64,000 nt of DNA from assembly GCA_958450365.1 (NCBI GenBank), contig CAUEEP010000737.1, positions 3,337,501 to 3,401,500 on the forward strand. The letters run 5' to 3'. The position numbers and the translations under genes are program-made. The notes under the pieces are model-generated. The model made no database searches, was not told the origin of the DNA, and worked only from the letters and a program-made list of their open reading frames with translations. Below are positions 20,901 to 31,952 of this stretch, piece after piece; within the stretch, counting starts at the first letter, position 1; each line of letters begins with the position of its first letter. Origin of the DNA: Mesorhabditis belari (Eukaryota > Nematoda > Chromadorea > Rhabditida > Rhabditidae).

Positions 20901-23900
20901 TCACAACCACTTCAGTGGTCTAGTGGATAGTCTGCTAGACTACCGGACTTATTACAAGCTTGTTCTAGTGCTAGGTATTCTAGTGGATAGTCTGCTAGAC
21001 TATCGAACTTATTACAAGCTTTGGTCCAAAGTTCGAGTCCCACTGTCGCCAAATCTTTTGCTTCTTTAAAAACTATTTCCCTATTGCTTAAATACCTTTC
21101 CCTTTTAAGTATATCATTAACAAAGAAAGCACTCTTTTCCACTTTCTAGCATATTGAATTCATCAACTTTGAACAGAGAGACTTTTCCTGAAAGCCAAGA
21201 CTATCTGGGAATGCAAATCAAGCTGTTTCTATTCAATGTTTTTTCAAGTTCTGCTTTTTTATCCAACCTGACAAAGAGCATGATTGTTGAAATCAATTCG
21301 GAAAGCTCACCATCGATGCCAGTCCTGAAAAAAGTCGAATATTATTTAGATTGTTTAAAATATTATAAGAATTTTAATTTAACACAAAAAAAATCAAAAA
21401 AAACCTTCGTAAAAATTCGGTGGAAAAGAAAACGATTGGCCAAATTGAGACGGCAATTTGTAAAGCACAAAGACCAAGAAGGAAACCTAATAAAACATTT
21501 GAAAGATTCGAGTTAAATGCAAAATTTCAAAACCTTTACGCAAATGTGGCGTCGAAAGCAACTCTTTCAGCGATCCGTTTCCCTCTCTTTCATTGCTTTC
21601 TTCTAATTGAGTTTTATTCTCTTTATTAGGCTCTAAATTCTTTTTATACTTTAGAAATTTTGCATAAATCTTTACTGATTCTTTGATAGAAGTATGTGGC
21701 TTTCTCGGCTTTTTCTCGATCATTTCGCTTTTCCAGCAGAAAGATCGGACTCTCGGCCACGGGAATGACGACAAGAACGGAAAGAGCAGAAACAATCACC
21801 GCTACTCTAAAGAGATACAGTACTGGGACAATGAAATATGATATTTGAAAAACGATCGTCACTTTTGAGCATCTGTAACTCCTTTGTCTTTGAGTTTAAA
21901 CTATTAGTGTTATACATTTTCTGAAAGATCTTTTCAATGGCTACACAATGATAATATTAATATTTAGAAATACGGTAAAGACAAGGGAGTTACAGACGGG
22001 TGAAAGTGATGATCTTTTTTCAAATATCATATTTCATTGTCCAGTAGTGTACGTTGAAGATTTGAATTTTGAACTTGATTCTCTTGGATCTTGGATTTAC
22101 ATTGTGAAAAGCTATCATATGCAAGTCAATTTGATTCTCTTGGAACTTTTCTTGGGACAAAAGATTCAAATAAACTTCACCAATAGTTTCTACGACCTTG
22201 AAAACTCCGAGACACAAATTCTCTCTTTTTCTAGAGTATCCTACAAGATTGTCGAGTCTAGATAACTCATTTCTTAACCTAAGTTTACAGTAAACGATGA
22301 TGAGAACACCTTTGCACTGTTCACTTTATCGTGGAGTGAATTTCACTACTCTAAGTTTGTGTAACCACCAAGAACTGTATGAATCTTGTGTTAAAAACAA
22401 GTTCATCACAATGTTGCCAGCTTTTACAGATGTTCGTATCCAATAGAAGTAGAAACGTTAATGCAACAGAATCAATTTCCCTACCATTGTTGTCTACAAA
22501 CCCAGTCAACAGATGCAAATTCGTTCCCAGTAAACTCCTCATCCCGGCCATTCCTCCAACAAGATTCGTGACAACGAAAGCCATTTCTGCATAAAATGAC
22601 ATCAATCCACGCATAGACACTGGAGAACTTTCCTGAAATCGTCAAAAGGAGGACCGGTAGTTCTTTTCTTTCTTCGAGCTATAGAATTAGCGATTTTTTT
22701 TCGTTGTAGACTTCAGAGTGTACTTTCTGGACATTGAAAACAAAGTCTTTCTGGTGCACTCGATTCCAGAATTCTCGAGAATTTCTAGTGCACTCGATTC
22801 CTTTTCAATTCTATTAGAAAATGAGGGCTTGAGTGCATCAGAAAGGGTATGTTTCGAGCACAAAGTACCCTCTAAAGAACAAGTGAAATGATTCTGTTAC
22901 ATTAACGACGAGCCTGTAGTAGAAGGATCAGAGAGTTCATTGAAATGGCCGCCGAGAGGGAGAAAAAGAGACGCGAAAGGGTGAAAGCGATGATCGAATT
23001 GAAGAGAATTCCGAGAAAGGAGATCAGGGCTGAGATCGTGTTTGCGATGTTTCCAACAAGGAGACCACCTGAAAGAGATCATTCAAGAGTTGAACTTTAG
23101 CAGGAAGAGTATGTTTTGAGCACAAAGTACACAAAGCACAAAGAGCACTGACAACGCCTACAAGTCTAACAAGTCAGCCTAAAGCTCTACATCCGATTTC
23201 GAAAACGGTATCTGGTTTAAGGCTATTCTTTTATAATTCTATAATTCTATTCTTCTCTAATCCTTTCAATTCTATTTACTTTTTCTTACTTTTTCTTACT
23301 TTTTCTTACTTTTTCTCCCAATTCGATCAGCGATTATCGGTGACAAGCAGCTTCCAATTGAAAAGCCGATAAACCACGTGTCAAGTAAAGCCGACCAAAG
23401 CCAAGAGAATTTCGCATCAGTCAGTTCAAGTCCTGAAAATTACACTTGCACTTTAGCGCACTTTTCTATTTCACTCTTCTATTTCACTCTATAATTCGAC
23501 TTCCCATTATCAGATCGACTTGAGTTTGGTTTTAAAATAATCCTCATAAAATTTGGTTATAGAAAACTACAATTTATTTTGTATACTCAAGTGTAAAAAC
23601 ATCGAGAAAATCTCTCTCAAAGTTGACTTACCTAGCTACAGAAGTCAATCAACTTTGACGGTCTATAACTCGAAGTGTAAGAATTGAATCGACTTGTGAT
23701 TGCTTTTAAAAGAATCCTCATTAAATTTGGCTATAGAAAAGTAGAATTTGTTTTGTATACTCTTTAATAAAAACATAGAGAAAAACCGTCTTGAAGATTA
23801 ATGCGCTAAAGTGCCGTTTTTCTATAGTCAAAATGGCACTTCAGCGCACTCTAGCGCACTCTAGCGCACTCTAGCGCACTCTAGCGCACTTCAGCGCACT

Positions 23901-24573
23901 TTAGCACACTCTAGCGCACTTCAGCGCACTCTAGCGCACTCTAGCGCACTCTAGCGCACTTCAGCGCACTTCAGCGCACTCTAGCGCACTTCAGCGCACT
24001 TTAGCACACTCTAGCGCACTTCAGCGCACTTCAGCGCACTTTAGCATACGTTAGATTGTTAGATTTCTGTTATTAATATACCATATTCTTTTGTAGTCAC
24101 ATTAAGAAAATCGCGGAAAGTGTCGATTGACGTGTTCGGGTAGGCTGTTGCGTAGCCCATCTGGAATCTTTTTCTATAAAAATGGCTTTAAAAAAAGATG
24201 TAAATTGAATGAGTTAGCTAACTTGAAACTTTATACAAGGCTTAAATGAAACTTTTAACATAAAATTAACTCAAATTTTCCCGCAAATTTACCCTCAAAA
24301 ATTTCAGCTTTAAAATCGTGCTTATATGCTTGAATTCTCCAAGATTCTTATTACTATTTAAAAGTTATTTTCAAATAAAAGTAATGAATAAAAGTCTTTT
24401 AGCAAAAGGCTCAGCAATTTCCGTTTCAATTTTTCCTGATTTACCTGAAAAATTGAGGTAAACGAGAGAACGCCACCAATGACAAGGAGTCGAATTTGCG
24501 ATCGTCGATCCATCTCCATTGACGAACTGTCGACAGCCATTTTTCTTTCACTAGATTTATAAATTTTAGTCAT
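17993..24573 (-). CDS. SLC2/GLUT-type facilitative sugar transporter
   Basis: Plasma-membrane sugar carrier of the MFS. Exons: 24445-24573 (start; SQIRLLVIGGVLSFTSIFQ, TM1), 24082-24160, 23310-23432 (WLWSALLDTWFIGFSIG...DRIGRK, the family's D-R-x-G-R-K motif), 22914-23068 (GLLVGNI...), 22498-22632 (SSPVSMRGLMSFYAEMAF, the outward P-x-x-x-R-G motif), 21676-21806 (VAESPIFLLEKRNDREKA, the PESPRFL loop), one starting near 21328 (TGIDGELSELI), 20617-20740 (GMILVEKIARRTLL, the VE..GRR motif), 20415-20534 (GLGPIAWFLISELMP, the GPGPIPWF helix 10 motif), 20228-20321, 18445-18563 (LPETRARSIDEV, the PETKG motif) and 17993-18085 (C-terminal tail). The TM7-8 segment (QQLSGIN) was not found. The exon ending at 22914 abuts GC rather than GT. 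Introns hold MITEs and minisatellites. Confidence 0.9.
18195..18366. repeat. 6-bp microsatellite in sugar-transporter intron
   Basis: Long run of AAAGAC/AAAGAT hexamers, in the intron between the last two exons. The minus-strand frame of alternating S and L is an artefact. Confidence 0.95.
18839..19338. mobile_element. Fold-back element, about 190-bp arms
   Basis: Near-perfect inverted repeat. The left arm starts GGGAGTGGGACAAATGCGAC and continues through GCGCACCTTTTTTTCCGCAC and CTATTCCAAAAGTTGTTTTT. The right arm is its reverse complement, ending GTCGCATTTGTCCCACTCCC. A short spacer lies near 19050-19100. Inserted in the SLC2 intron; no protein coding. Confidence 0.9.
20905..21050 (+). repeat. 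tRNA-like sequence with internal duplication
   Basis: A box TGGTCTAGTGG near 20916. TTCTAGTGGATAGTCTGCTAGACTA occurs twice (about 20918 and 20979, in pieces). A B box (AGTTCGAGTCCC) with T-arm is near 21031. It looks like two half copies of the same tRNA-like unit fused, inside the SLC2 intron where TM7-8 exons would be expected. Confidence 0.45.
23820..24045. repeat. 10-bp minisatellite in SLC2 intron 2
   Basis: About 22 copies of AGCGCACTCT/AGCGCACTTC, a few as AGCACACTCT. It lies between exons 2 and 3. Confidence 0.95.
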
Positions 24574-24975
24574 TTTCTTTTAAAGTACTATTTGTGAAAA
24601 AGAAATTAAAAAAGAAAAAGAAAGAAATTCCGTAAAAAAATTTGATTTTTGTGAAACGAGAGAAATAAATGTTTGCCTTTTGAACTCACTGCGGATAAGC
24701 CGATTGTAAAAACGAAGCCTTTTTCGCTTTTCTGTTAATTTTTCAAAAAAAAAACACACATATGGTGTCATTTTTGGGTTTAAAGAAATGATGTTAGTGA
24801 GGAAATCAAATTCGAATCGTTCTTTGCTTGAAAGCAACAAGAAATCAAGGTAATGGCAAGGAAAAAGCAAGTTATTTTTGGCTTTTCATCATTTCACGTA
24901 GTGATCCTTATCAAATTTCGGTCGTTTCCCATCCCCATCATCTTTCCCTTTATCATTCTTTTGCGAACCGTATTA
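24574..24975. other. Upstream region of SLC2 gene
   Basis: AT-rich and without a recognisable gene. It should hold the promoter of the minus-strand sugar transporter. No defined motif can be assigned. Confidence 0.5.
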
Positions 24976-25190
24976 CCGTATTTTCTCTAATAGTAGTGCA
25001 CCCCGGCGAGCCGAGTTTGATGACTATTTTACGGTTTCCAAGCTTTTGCAGAAGCTCAACACTCAAATCCCCGACTAGATCTCATCGTCAGCTACATTTT
25101 CCGACCCCACATCGATAGGTTCTGATAAGCGGTTCTCGAGATTTCAAGCAATTTAGGCTATGCTGTGCACTACTATTAGAGAAAATACGG
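24976..25190. mobile_element. MITE family B copy
   Basis: TA|CCGTATTTTCTCTAATAGTAG ... CTACTATTAGAGAAAATACGG, with the interior CCGAGTTTGATGACTATTTT shared with 5980 and 25229. Confidence 0.88.
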
Positions 25191-25228
25191 TTGTTTATAT
25201 ATTAACTCTAATATGACACCAAATATAA

Positions 25229-25508
25229 CCGTATTCTCTCTACTAGTAGTGCACCGCCGGCGAGCCGAGTTGATGACTATTTACGGCTTCCAAAGTTTTC
25301 CCAGAAGCTCAACACTCAAATCCCCAACTAGATCTCATCGTCAGCTACATTTTCCGACCCCACATCGATAGGCTCTGATAAGCGGTTCTCGAGATTTCTC
25401 GAGCCGAGCTGATGACTATTTACGGCTTCCAAAGTTTTCCCAGAAGCTCTGATAAACGGTTCTCGAGATTTCAAGCAATTTAGGCGACTACTATTAGAGA
25501 AAATACGG
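25229..25508. mobile_element. MITE family B copy with internal duplication
   Basis: Termini CCGTATTCTCTCTACTAGTAG and CTACTATTAGAGAAAATACGG. The piece GATGACTATTTACGGCTTCC appears twice (near 25271 and 25411), so part of the interior has been duplicated. Confidence 0.88.
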
Positions 25509-25877
25509 TATTTATCCCCGAATTTCCTTCAGAATTGCTTTGAGCCTTCAAAAATTATCGGTTAACGCCAAACGCCAAAAACGCCATTCTTTTGAAGCCA
25601 GTGTTTAATTATCCAAGTCCCGCCCCCAGATCTGGGACAGTGTGTTAGTGTTTTCTATGAGCGACACGAAAAGAACGCACAAAAAAATTTCCTTTACAAA
25701 GCGCTTTTTTTAGAAAATTCAAAAAAACTCATTTTTCAAAAATTCTTTGAGTTCTAACACTTGATATTTGTAGCTACTCCATTAAAGTATCCGAAACTAT
25801 TAGAAAATATTTTTTTGCAAACCGTTTTCGCTCCGTGGGAGTCGAACCCCCTTCTTGAAGTCTCAGATTGATCTCGT

Positions 25878-26225
25878 GCCATGAAATCCGAGATAACACC
25901 CGGTTTTTCCGCTTTTTGCAAAAAATCACACAACTTCCTAATAAAATTAATGCCGGATTCCAAAAGAGGACCCATAATTACATATCCTGACGAATTTTCA
26001 GCTCATTTGATCCAGCCATTCACCAGGAATAGCCGTGACTCGGCATCGAGTCACTACTATGTGTTAAGACTTGATCATTTTAGATACCGTATTCTCTCTA
26101 ATAGTAGTGCGCACTACTATTTTTTCAACCCCCTCCTGGACCGCAATACTATTAGAGAGTGCACTATTATTAGAGAGAATACGGTAATAAAATGAAGGGT
26201 AAATGACTTAGTACTGAACCCAATA
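25878..26225. repeat. Dispersed repeat H, copy 1 (split by a MITE)
   Basis: Matches 28842-29082 over its whole length (AACACCCGTTTTTTCCGC..., CAGCTCATTTGATCCAGCCA, AAATGACTTAGTACTGAACC) except that the family B MITE at 26087-26184 interrupts it. A tRNA-like minus-strand sequence with B box GGGTTCGACTCCC lies just upstream (25828-25860). Confidence 0.88.
26087..26184. mobile_element. MITE family B, minimal 98-bp copy
   Basis: CCGTATTCTCTCTAATAGTAG ... ACTATTAGAGAGAATACGG between TA duplications. The second copy of repeat H at 29030-29050 reads TTTTAGATAATAAAATGAAG, which is the unfilled target, so both ends and the TA duplication are proven from the sequence. Confidence 0.95.
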
Positions 26226-26687
26226 GAACAAAGTAAAGCTAAAGTAAAGCATATGCTTTATTTTAAACTTTCAACTATTAAACTATTTAGTTTAAAGGAG
26301 AAAATAATAGAATTTTAAAAAGAAAAATAAGAAAATGAACGCCAAAATGGGGTTTCGAGCTTTGGGCTTTCGGGGAAATTGATTTTTTTTGTTTGGGAAA
26401 CGGCTGGATTGGATCTCTTTGAGAGAAGAAATCTCTCTGTTTTTCTTTGCTCGTTTTTCTTTCTTTTCCCGCGAAATCTTTTATTCAAGTGATATGTCTA
26501 GACATTCAGAGAAAACAGACAAAGATCAAAGATCAAAGAAAAGTTTTTCAAAATCAAAATTTTGTCAAAGAAATAACCAGAAAGTAGCCAAAAAGTAGAT
26601 ATCATTCAGATAAAGAGCTTTAAAATCAAGTTGATGATAGAAAATTTATATAAAAGCTCTATAGAATCTGCACAGAATACAAATCTA

Positions 26688-27229
26688 TTGGGTTGGTGAA
26701 TTGAAAACTGTCGGCTATTGTCATATGTAACAGTTTGAGCACTTTCTTCGAAAGAAACCCATTTTGGTGTCAATGGAAAAGTTGTAGAGAATCAAAAATC
26801 AAGCTTATATCCAAATTTTCAGAACGATTCAAAAACCGGTTTTCAAGAAATGTCAAATTTACGAGTTTTCACAAAACTTGCAACAACACTTGCATTTTAA
26901 GCGAAACTACTAAGTGTATCTTTTTGGAAATTTGGCTATAAGCCTAATTTTTGATTCTCTACAACTTTTCTATTGACACCAAAATGGGTTTCTTTTGAAG
27001 AAAGTGCTCAAACTGGGCTGACAGCTGACATCTCCAGTCCTCGATTTTTGAGTCTCACACTTGTCTCACACACAAACCAAAATCCTACCACGAAAGAGGA
27101 ATCCACAAATTGCCTGTAAAATGGGCAGAAGTCGTCAATAATAATGGAAATTATTTCGAATGAATTCATGGGTTTTATGTTGAATAAATTTTAGTTCAAA
27201 GTCCCGCAGTTTTCAATTCACCAACCCAA
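26688..27229. mobile_element. Mariner-type MITE (TTGGGTTGGTG termini)
   Basis: Inverted termini TTGGGTTGGTGAATTGAAAA / TTTTCAATTCACCAACCCAA, with inner inverted blocks (CCATTTTGGTGTCAATGGAA and its complement near 26980). Left TA is present; the right flank reads CA. No open transposase. Truncated relatives are at 31028 and 31524, and an internal piece at 38335-38430. Confidence 0.88.
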
Positions 27230-27375
27230 CATTTATATCCACAGAAAGATGATATCATAGAGCACTTTTTGTCGGCAATCAATGATGATGAAATTTGAGC
27301 CTTTGAACGAGAAAAGAGAAAGTTTCATGGAAATTATTCTTTAGTATATGAAAATCGAAAAATAGAATGATTTTC

Positions 27376-30300
27376 TTAATAAAATTTCTCAATAAACTCT
27401 TCACAAACATCGAGGATTCCGTAAAGTTTTCGGCGGAACTCTTTTGCAGTTTTTTCTTTTTTCGATTCTAAAGTTGTCCATTTTAAACGCTTCAAAAAAT
27501 TAATACATTGCACTATGCAAGGTGCGTTTACATTTGAATACCAAGAGCACAAGGCAGCTCGACTGGCTTAGACACAATGAGATACCGGGGTAGAGATGGG
27601 ATTCCATCCCGAGCCTAATTCCACCCTCATTTTCTCAGCCATTTCTTAGCCGATTTTTCTGAAATTTTGCTTACAAATAGAAATTAGTATTGAAAATAGA
27701 AATTAGCATTCATTGTGGATAAAATTTCAGAGGAATCGGTCAAGAGACAGCTGAGAAAACGAAGATAGAATTAGGGTCGGCTTGGAATTTTCTCATGTCT
27801 AGTTGACTTGAAATGAGAATGGGTAAATGAAAGATCGTAGCCTTGATTTCTAGCATAATATCAAGAGTTTATTGTACTTGTTTTTACTTGAAAAGTGATG
27901 TTGATTCGAATCCGAATCTAACATTTGTTATAAAGTTTACCCGGACAAGTCCTCAGCATCGCGTCAACAATCGGCACCAACATCGACGTCACAATTACCA
28001 TTTCGATGGGGAAAGTTTTCTCAAAAGCTTCGATAAACTGAAATTGATACGTTTTACGAAAATACAAATCAAATTTTACCTTTTCTTTCGATTCCCATGG
28101 AAGCTCTTTTGGAAAAGCTTCTTTTTTCAGCTCCTCAAAGTAAAACTCCAAATAGAAATCCCTTCTGAAAGATAATAAACAAAATTTTGAAGAATTTACA
28201 AATTTCCTACAATAGATTGAAATCTAAACTTGTTGATTTACCGATTTTTGAGATCCTCTGGCGACAAAGAGATTGCGAAAAGGCGAGCCAAATCTGTCAA
28301 TGGATTCCCGATATGACACATCTAAACTTGAAGAAGTTAACGTTTCTCTTTACCCATTTCTTTTCCCCGTCATGACCAACTGACTAAGAGCCTTGTAACT
28401 TAGTCGAGGGTTAGAGAGTTCAATGGTTCAATCTCGCCTCAATCTCAATCTCTAGATTATTGTTTCTTTTTCTCATCTATGGATTTCCCATACATTTAGG
28501 GCTTAAGGGTTATGCTTATCTATATTGTTTTTACTTTATTCGTGTGAATAAATATCTTTTTTAGATCCCTTCTTAAAATCCCTTCTTAAAATCTTTTTAT
28601 ACTTACTTGCCAATCGAGTGCAATCTTCGGTTTCAAAACATTGTCCACTTGATGCCAGAGAAAGTTAGCGATTGTGAAATCTCCGTGGCACAGAAGCTTC
28701 ATTGGACCTAGAATAAGATATTATTTTAGTATTTTAAGTAAACAAATCGATTATCATTACAAATTATGCAGGAATTTCAGAATAAAATGATTAAAAGAAT
28801 CAGATGAGCACAAAAGTTGACGAAAAGGTGATAGAAAGTGATGAAATCCGATGTAACACCCGTTTTTTCCGCTTTTTACGAAAAATCACACAACTTCCTA
28901 ATAAAACTAATGCCGGATTCGAAAAGAGGACCGATAATTACGTATCCTGACAAATTTTCAGCTCATTTGATCCAGCCATTCACAAGGAATAGCCGTGACT
29001 CGGCATCGAGTCACTATGTGTCAAGACTTGTTCATTTTAGATAATAAAATGAAGGGTAAATGACTTAGTACTGAACCCAATATTCCTTGTGAATCGTCTA
29101 TGTGTTAAGGCTCGTTCATTTTAGATAGAAAGTCATAGAAAGTCAAATGACTTTTAGCAATTATTCGAATTCATTCATTTTTTGCCAAATATAGCCAAAT
29201 ATACAACAAATTTAGGCTCAAAAATTTCAAAATCGGCTTTTATTGGCGGAGCTTTTATTGTTAAATCTTTCAAAGAAAACCCTCTGTTTCTAATTCTTTT
29301 TCTTTTCTCAAAGCTTTCACTCACAAGTTTCCATTTTAATCGCTCTTTCTCTCTCCAGATGATCGTAGATTTGTGCAAACTTGTTGATGCGCTCGATTTG
29401 ATCCTTTTTCTGCGGTTCATCGATGAGAATCGTATTCAAAACGGATTGAGTTGACTAAATCGAATAGTACAAGACGTTTCAAGTCAAGTCAAGTTTCAAG
29501 TCAAGTCAAGTCAAGTTTCAAGTCAAGTTTCAAGTCAAACGATCGACCTCAGCGGAAAACAATTGTGCGTACACCGTTTCAGGGACATTTCTCGAGATTT
29601 CGTTCACGATATCGGGGTTTAAAATAGCTGAAATTTTATGAAATTTATGAAAAATTCAATTTTTTGAAAATTCCCTAAATTTACCTCTCGAGTGAATGTT
29701 GGTGGCCATTTTAAGAATGTCGAGAAATGCTGGCTCTTTGACACAATCATATTGATAACGAGCCTCGATTCCTTCGATCAACTCAAGCGCGATGTAGCCT
29801 AGAGATCAATAAACTAGCCGGATTGAGAAGATCAATTAATCCTAGAGAAAATCAATAATCTAGCCGGCGGGATTGAACCGCCGGCTAGATTTTCCGTCTC
29901 CCGACCAAGATACAGGACTCTTAGACAGTCAGCCATCACGGCTCAAAGCAGGAATGCTTTAAAACCGCCTCACAACCGCAAAACGGTCGAAACGAAAACC
30001 GGCTCAAGCCAGGCGAGTCAGTCTTACTGAACAAAAGCGATTAAAAAAGCCAAAGTCTGCCTTGACTTATCTGCCTTTCGTTTACCAGTTCAACTTAACA
30101 AGTTTTAGTTAAGTTACGGTTTTCTTAGTTCAACTCAAGTTCAACTTACTCAATTCGAGCGCAACACAGTCAAAGCTAATTCAAATTCGATTTTTCCTGA
30201 GCCAGCTAGCCTAGATGCCAGCTAGCCTAGATGCCAGCTAGCCTAGATGCCAGCTAGCCTATGCCAAAGCCTAGCGCTAGATCTGTAGATGTGGCTCACA

Positions 30301-31013
30301 AAAAGACTTAGACCAGCTAGAAACTTGCTTCATTTTCTTAGGTTTCAAAAATGGTAAAAGTAAAAAGAAATTTGAATATTTGACTAACCGCAAGAAATTC
30401 CATGACCAGCCTTTCTCCCGCAATAGAACCTCGTAATCCAATCTTCATCGAGTCCCCATTTCTTGCAATTCTCATAGAAGTTTAGCTCATTATTGCTAAA
30501 ATCGGATTTCGATTTTGAAAATGAAATCAGCTCTTCAGAAATACTTGATCATTGCTCCAATGTCTGAAAACTCGTCCGAGCTCTTTGCCAAAATCTGATC
30601 AACGACTTTCTAAAAGCTTTACATCAAAAGAAGTTTAAGACTAACTTGTATAGCTAATTGTAATTGTAAAGTTTATCAATAGAAAAATCAACCTGCAACT
30701 CTTGCGCCGTAGTCACTTTAACGACGGCCTTCTTTGGCAGAAACTCAACACTTTCACCGATCCAATCGAAATTGATAAAGACAACTTGTGAAACAAAACC
30801 CTAGAAAAGAAAAAGTCTCCATCAAAAAAGATGAAATGTTTAAGAAATTCTAGGCTTTTTTTTTTGCTTAAAACTGACTCCATGAATCTCGGTGAAATGA
30901 GCTTTCCGATGTTGACCAAATTTGGCTTTTGTTTCAAATGCTTTCTGCATATCATTTTCTAAAAGATCCCAAGTGAGCGGGGGAAAAATGAAATCCGATG
31001 ATCGATCCATCAT
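27376..31013 (-). CDS. CHK-kinase-like (DUF1679) protein, paralogue 2
   Basis: Member of the nematode DUF1679/CHK family, distant relatives of choline and aminoglycoside kinases; substrate unknown. The start at 31013 gives MMDRSSDFIFPPLTWDLLEN, then AFETKAKFGQHRKA (family N-terminus). Further exons: about 30694-30800 (GFVSQVVFINFDWIGESVEF), 30545-30606, 30392-30480 (NNELNFYENCKKWG, the substrate-lobe helix), 29700-29817 (GYIALELIEGIEARYQYD), 29546-29629, 29330-29453, 28617-28709 (LLCHGDFTIANFLW...ALDWQ, catalytic HGD and DWQ metal site), 28252-28338 (GNPLTDLARLFA), 28082-28170, 27938-28044 and 27376-27500 (GILDVCEEFIEKFY stop). All key catalytic residues are present. The exon near 30545-30606 runs into a stop (IKYF*) unless spliced there. 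Head-to-tail with its paralogue at 31953-36862. Confidence 0.9.
28842..29082. repeat. Dispersed repeat H, copy 2 (uninterrupted)
   Basis: Direct repeat of 25878-26225 without the MITE, inside an intron of the CHK-like gene. It serves as the empty-site control for the MITE at 26087. Confidence 0.9.
29868..29947 (-). repeat. tRNA-like sequence in CHK intron
   Basis: On the minus strand: A-box-like TGGCTGACTGTC, and a T arm with GCGGTTCAATCCCGC inside an 11-bp stem (CTAGCCGGCGG). The anticodon arm and acceptor are not convincing; a pseudogene or SINE head. Confidence 0.45.
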
Positions 31014-31027
31014 TTATCTTAAAAATA

Positions 31028-31680
31028 TTGGATTGGTGAATTGAAAACTGCCGGCTATTGTCATATGTGACAGTTTGAGCACTCTCTTCAAAAGAAACCC
31101 ATTTTGGTGTCAATGGAAAAGTTGTAGAGAATCAAAAATAAAGCTTATATCCAAATTTTCAGAACGATACAAAAACCGGTTTCCAAGAAATGCCAAATTT
31201 ACGAATTTTCACAAAACTTGCATTTTAAGCGAAACTACTAAGTGTATCCTTTTGGAAATTTGGCTATAAGCCTCATTTTTGATTCTCTACAACTTTTCTA
31301 TTGACACCAAAATGGGTTTCTTTTGAAGAAAGTGCTCAAACTGGGCTGACAGTTGACATCTCCAGTCCTCGATTTTCGAGTCTCACACTTGTCTCACACA
31401 CAAACCAGAATCCAACTACGAAAGAGGAATCCGCAAATTGCCTGTAAAATGGGCAGAAGTCGTCAATAATGGAAATTATTTCGAATGAATTGATGGTTCT
31501 GGTGGACATTGCGCTTAAAAATATTGGATTGCTGAATTGAAAACTGTCGGCTATTGTCATATGTGACAGTTTGAGGACTTTCTTTAAAAGAACCCCATTT
31601 TGGTGCCAATGGAAAAGTTGTAGAGAATCAAAAATCAAGCTTATATCCAAATTTTCAGAGCGATTCAAAATTCAAAATTC
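31028..31680. mobile_element. Two truncated mariner-type MITEs in tandem
   Basis: TTGGATTGGTGAATTGAAAA at 31028 and TTGGATTGCTGAATTGAAAA at 31524 start two copies of the 26688 family. The first loses its right terminus near 31500, and the second breaks off near 31665. They lie in the short gap between the two CHK-like genes. Confidence 0.82.
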
Positions 31681-31952
31681 AAAAATTCAAAGAATTAAGA
31701 AAAATTTCGAATTGGTAGAGTCTTTTCAAGAAAACCAGACGAATTTCTATGTTTCTCTGAATCATAACACATCTTTTTCCCCCATTTATTTGCTATTTTC
31801 TATCCTTTTTGTCCCTCCCCCGATTGCACAATCAGTGGTAAGAAAAGGAAAGCCATTACCAGCCAAAACATGAAAAATATTGAGATTATAAAGTTTTATT
31901 TGATAATTAGTAAATAGAAAATAGAAAATAGAAAATAGAAAGAAAATTGGGT

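Noticed and set aside
24058..24160. Extension of SLC2 exon 2 to EYGILITEI stop
   Set aside because: A GTATAT donor after EYG and the next exon's phase and homology show splicing before the stop.
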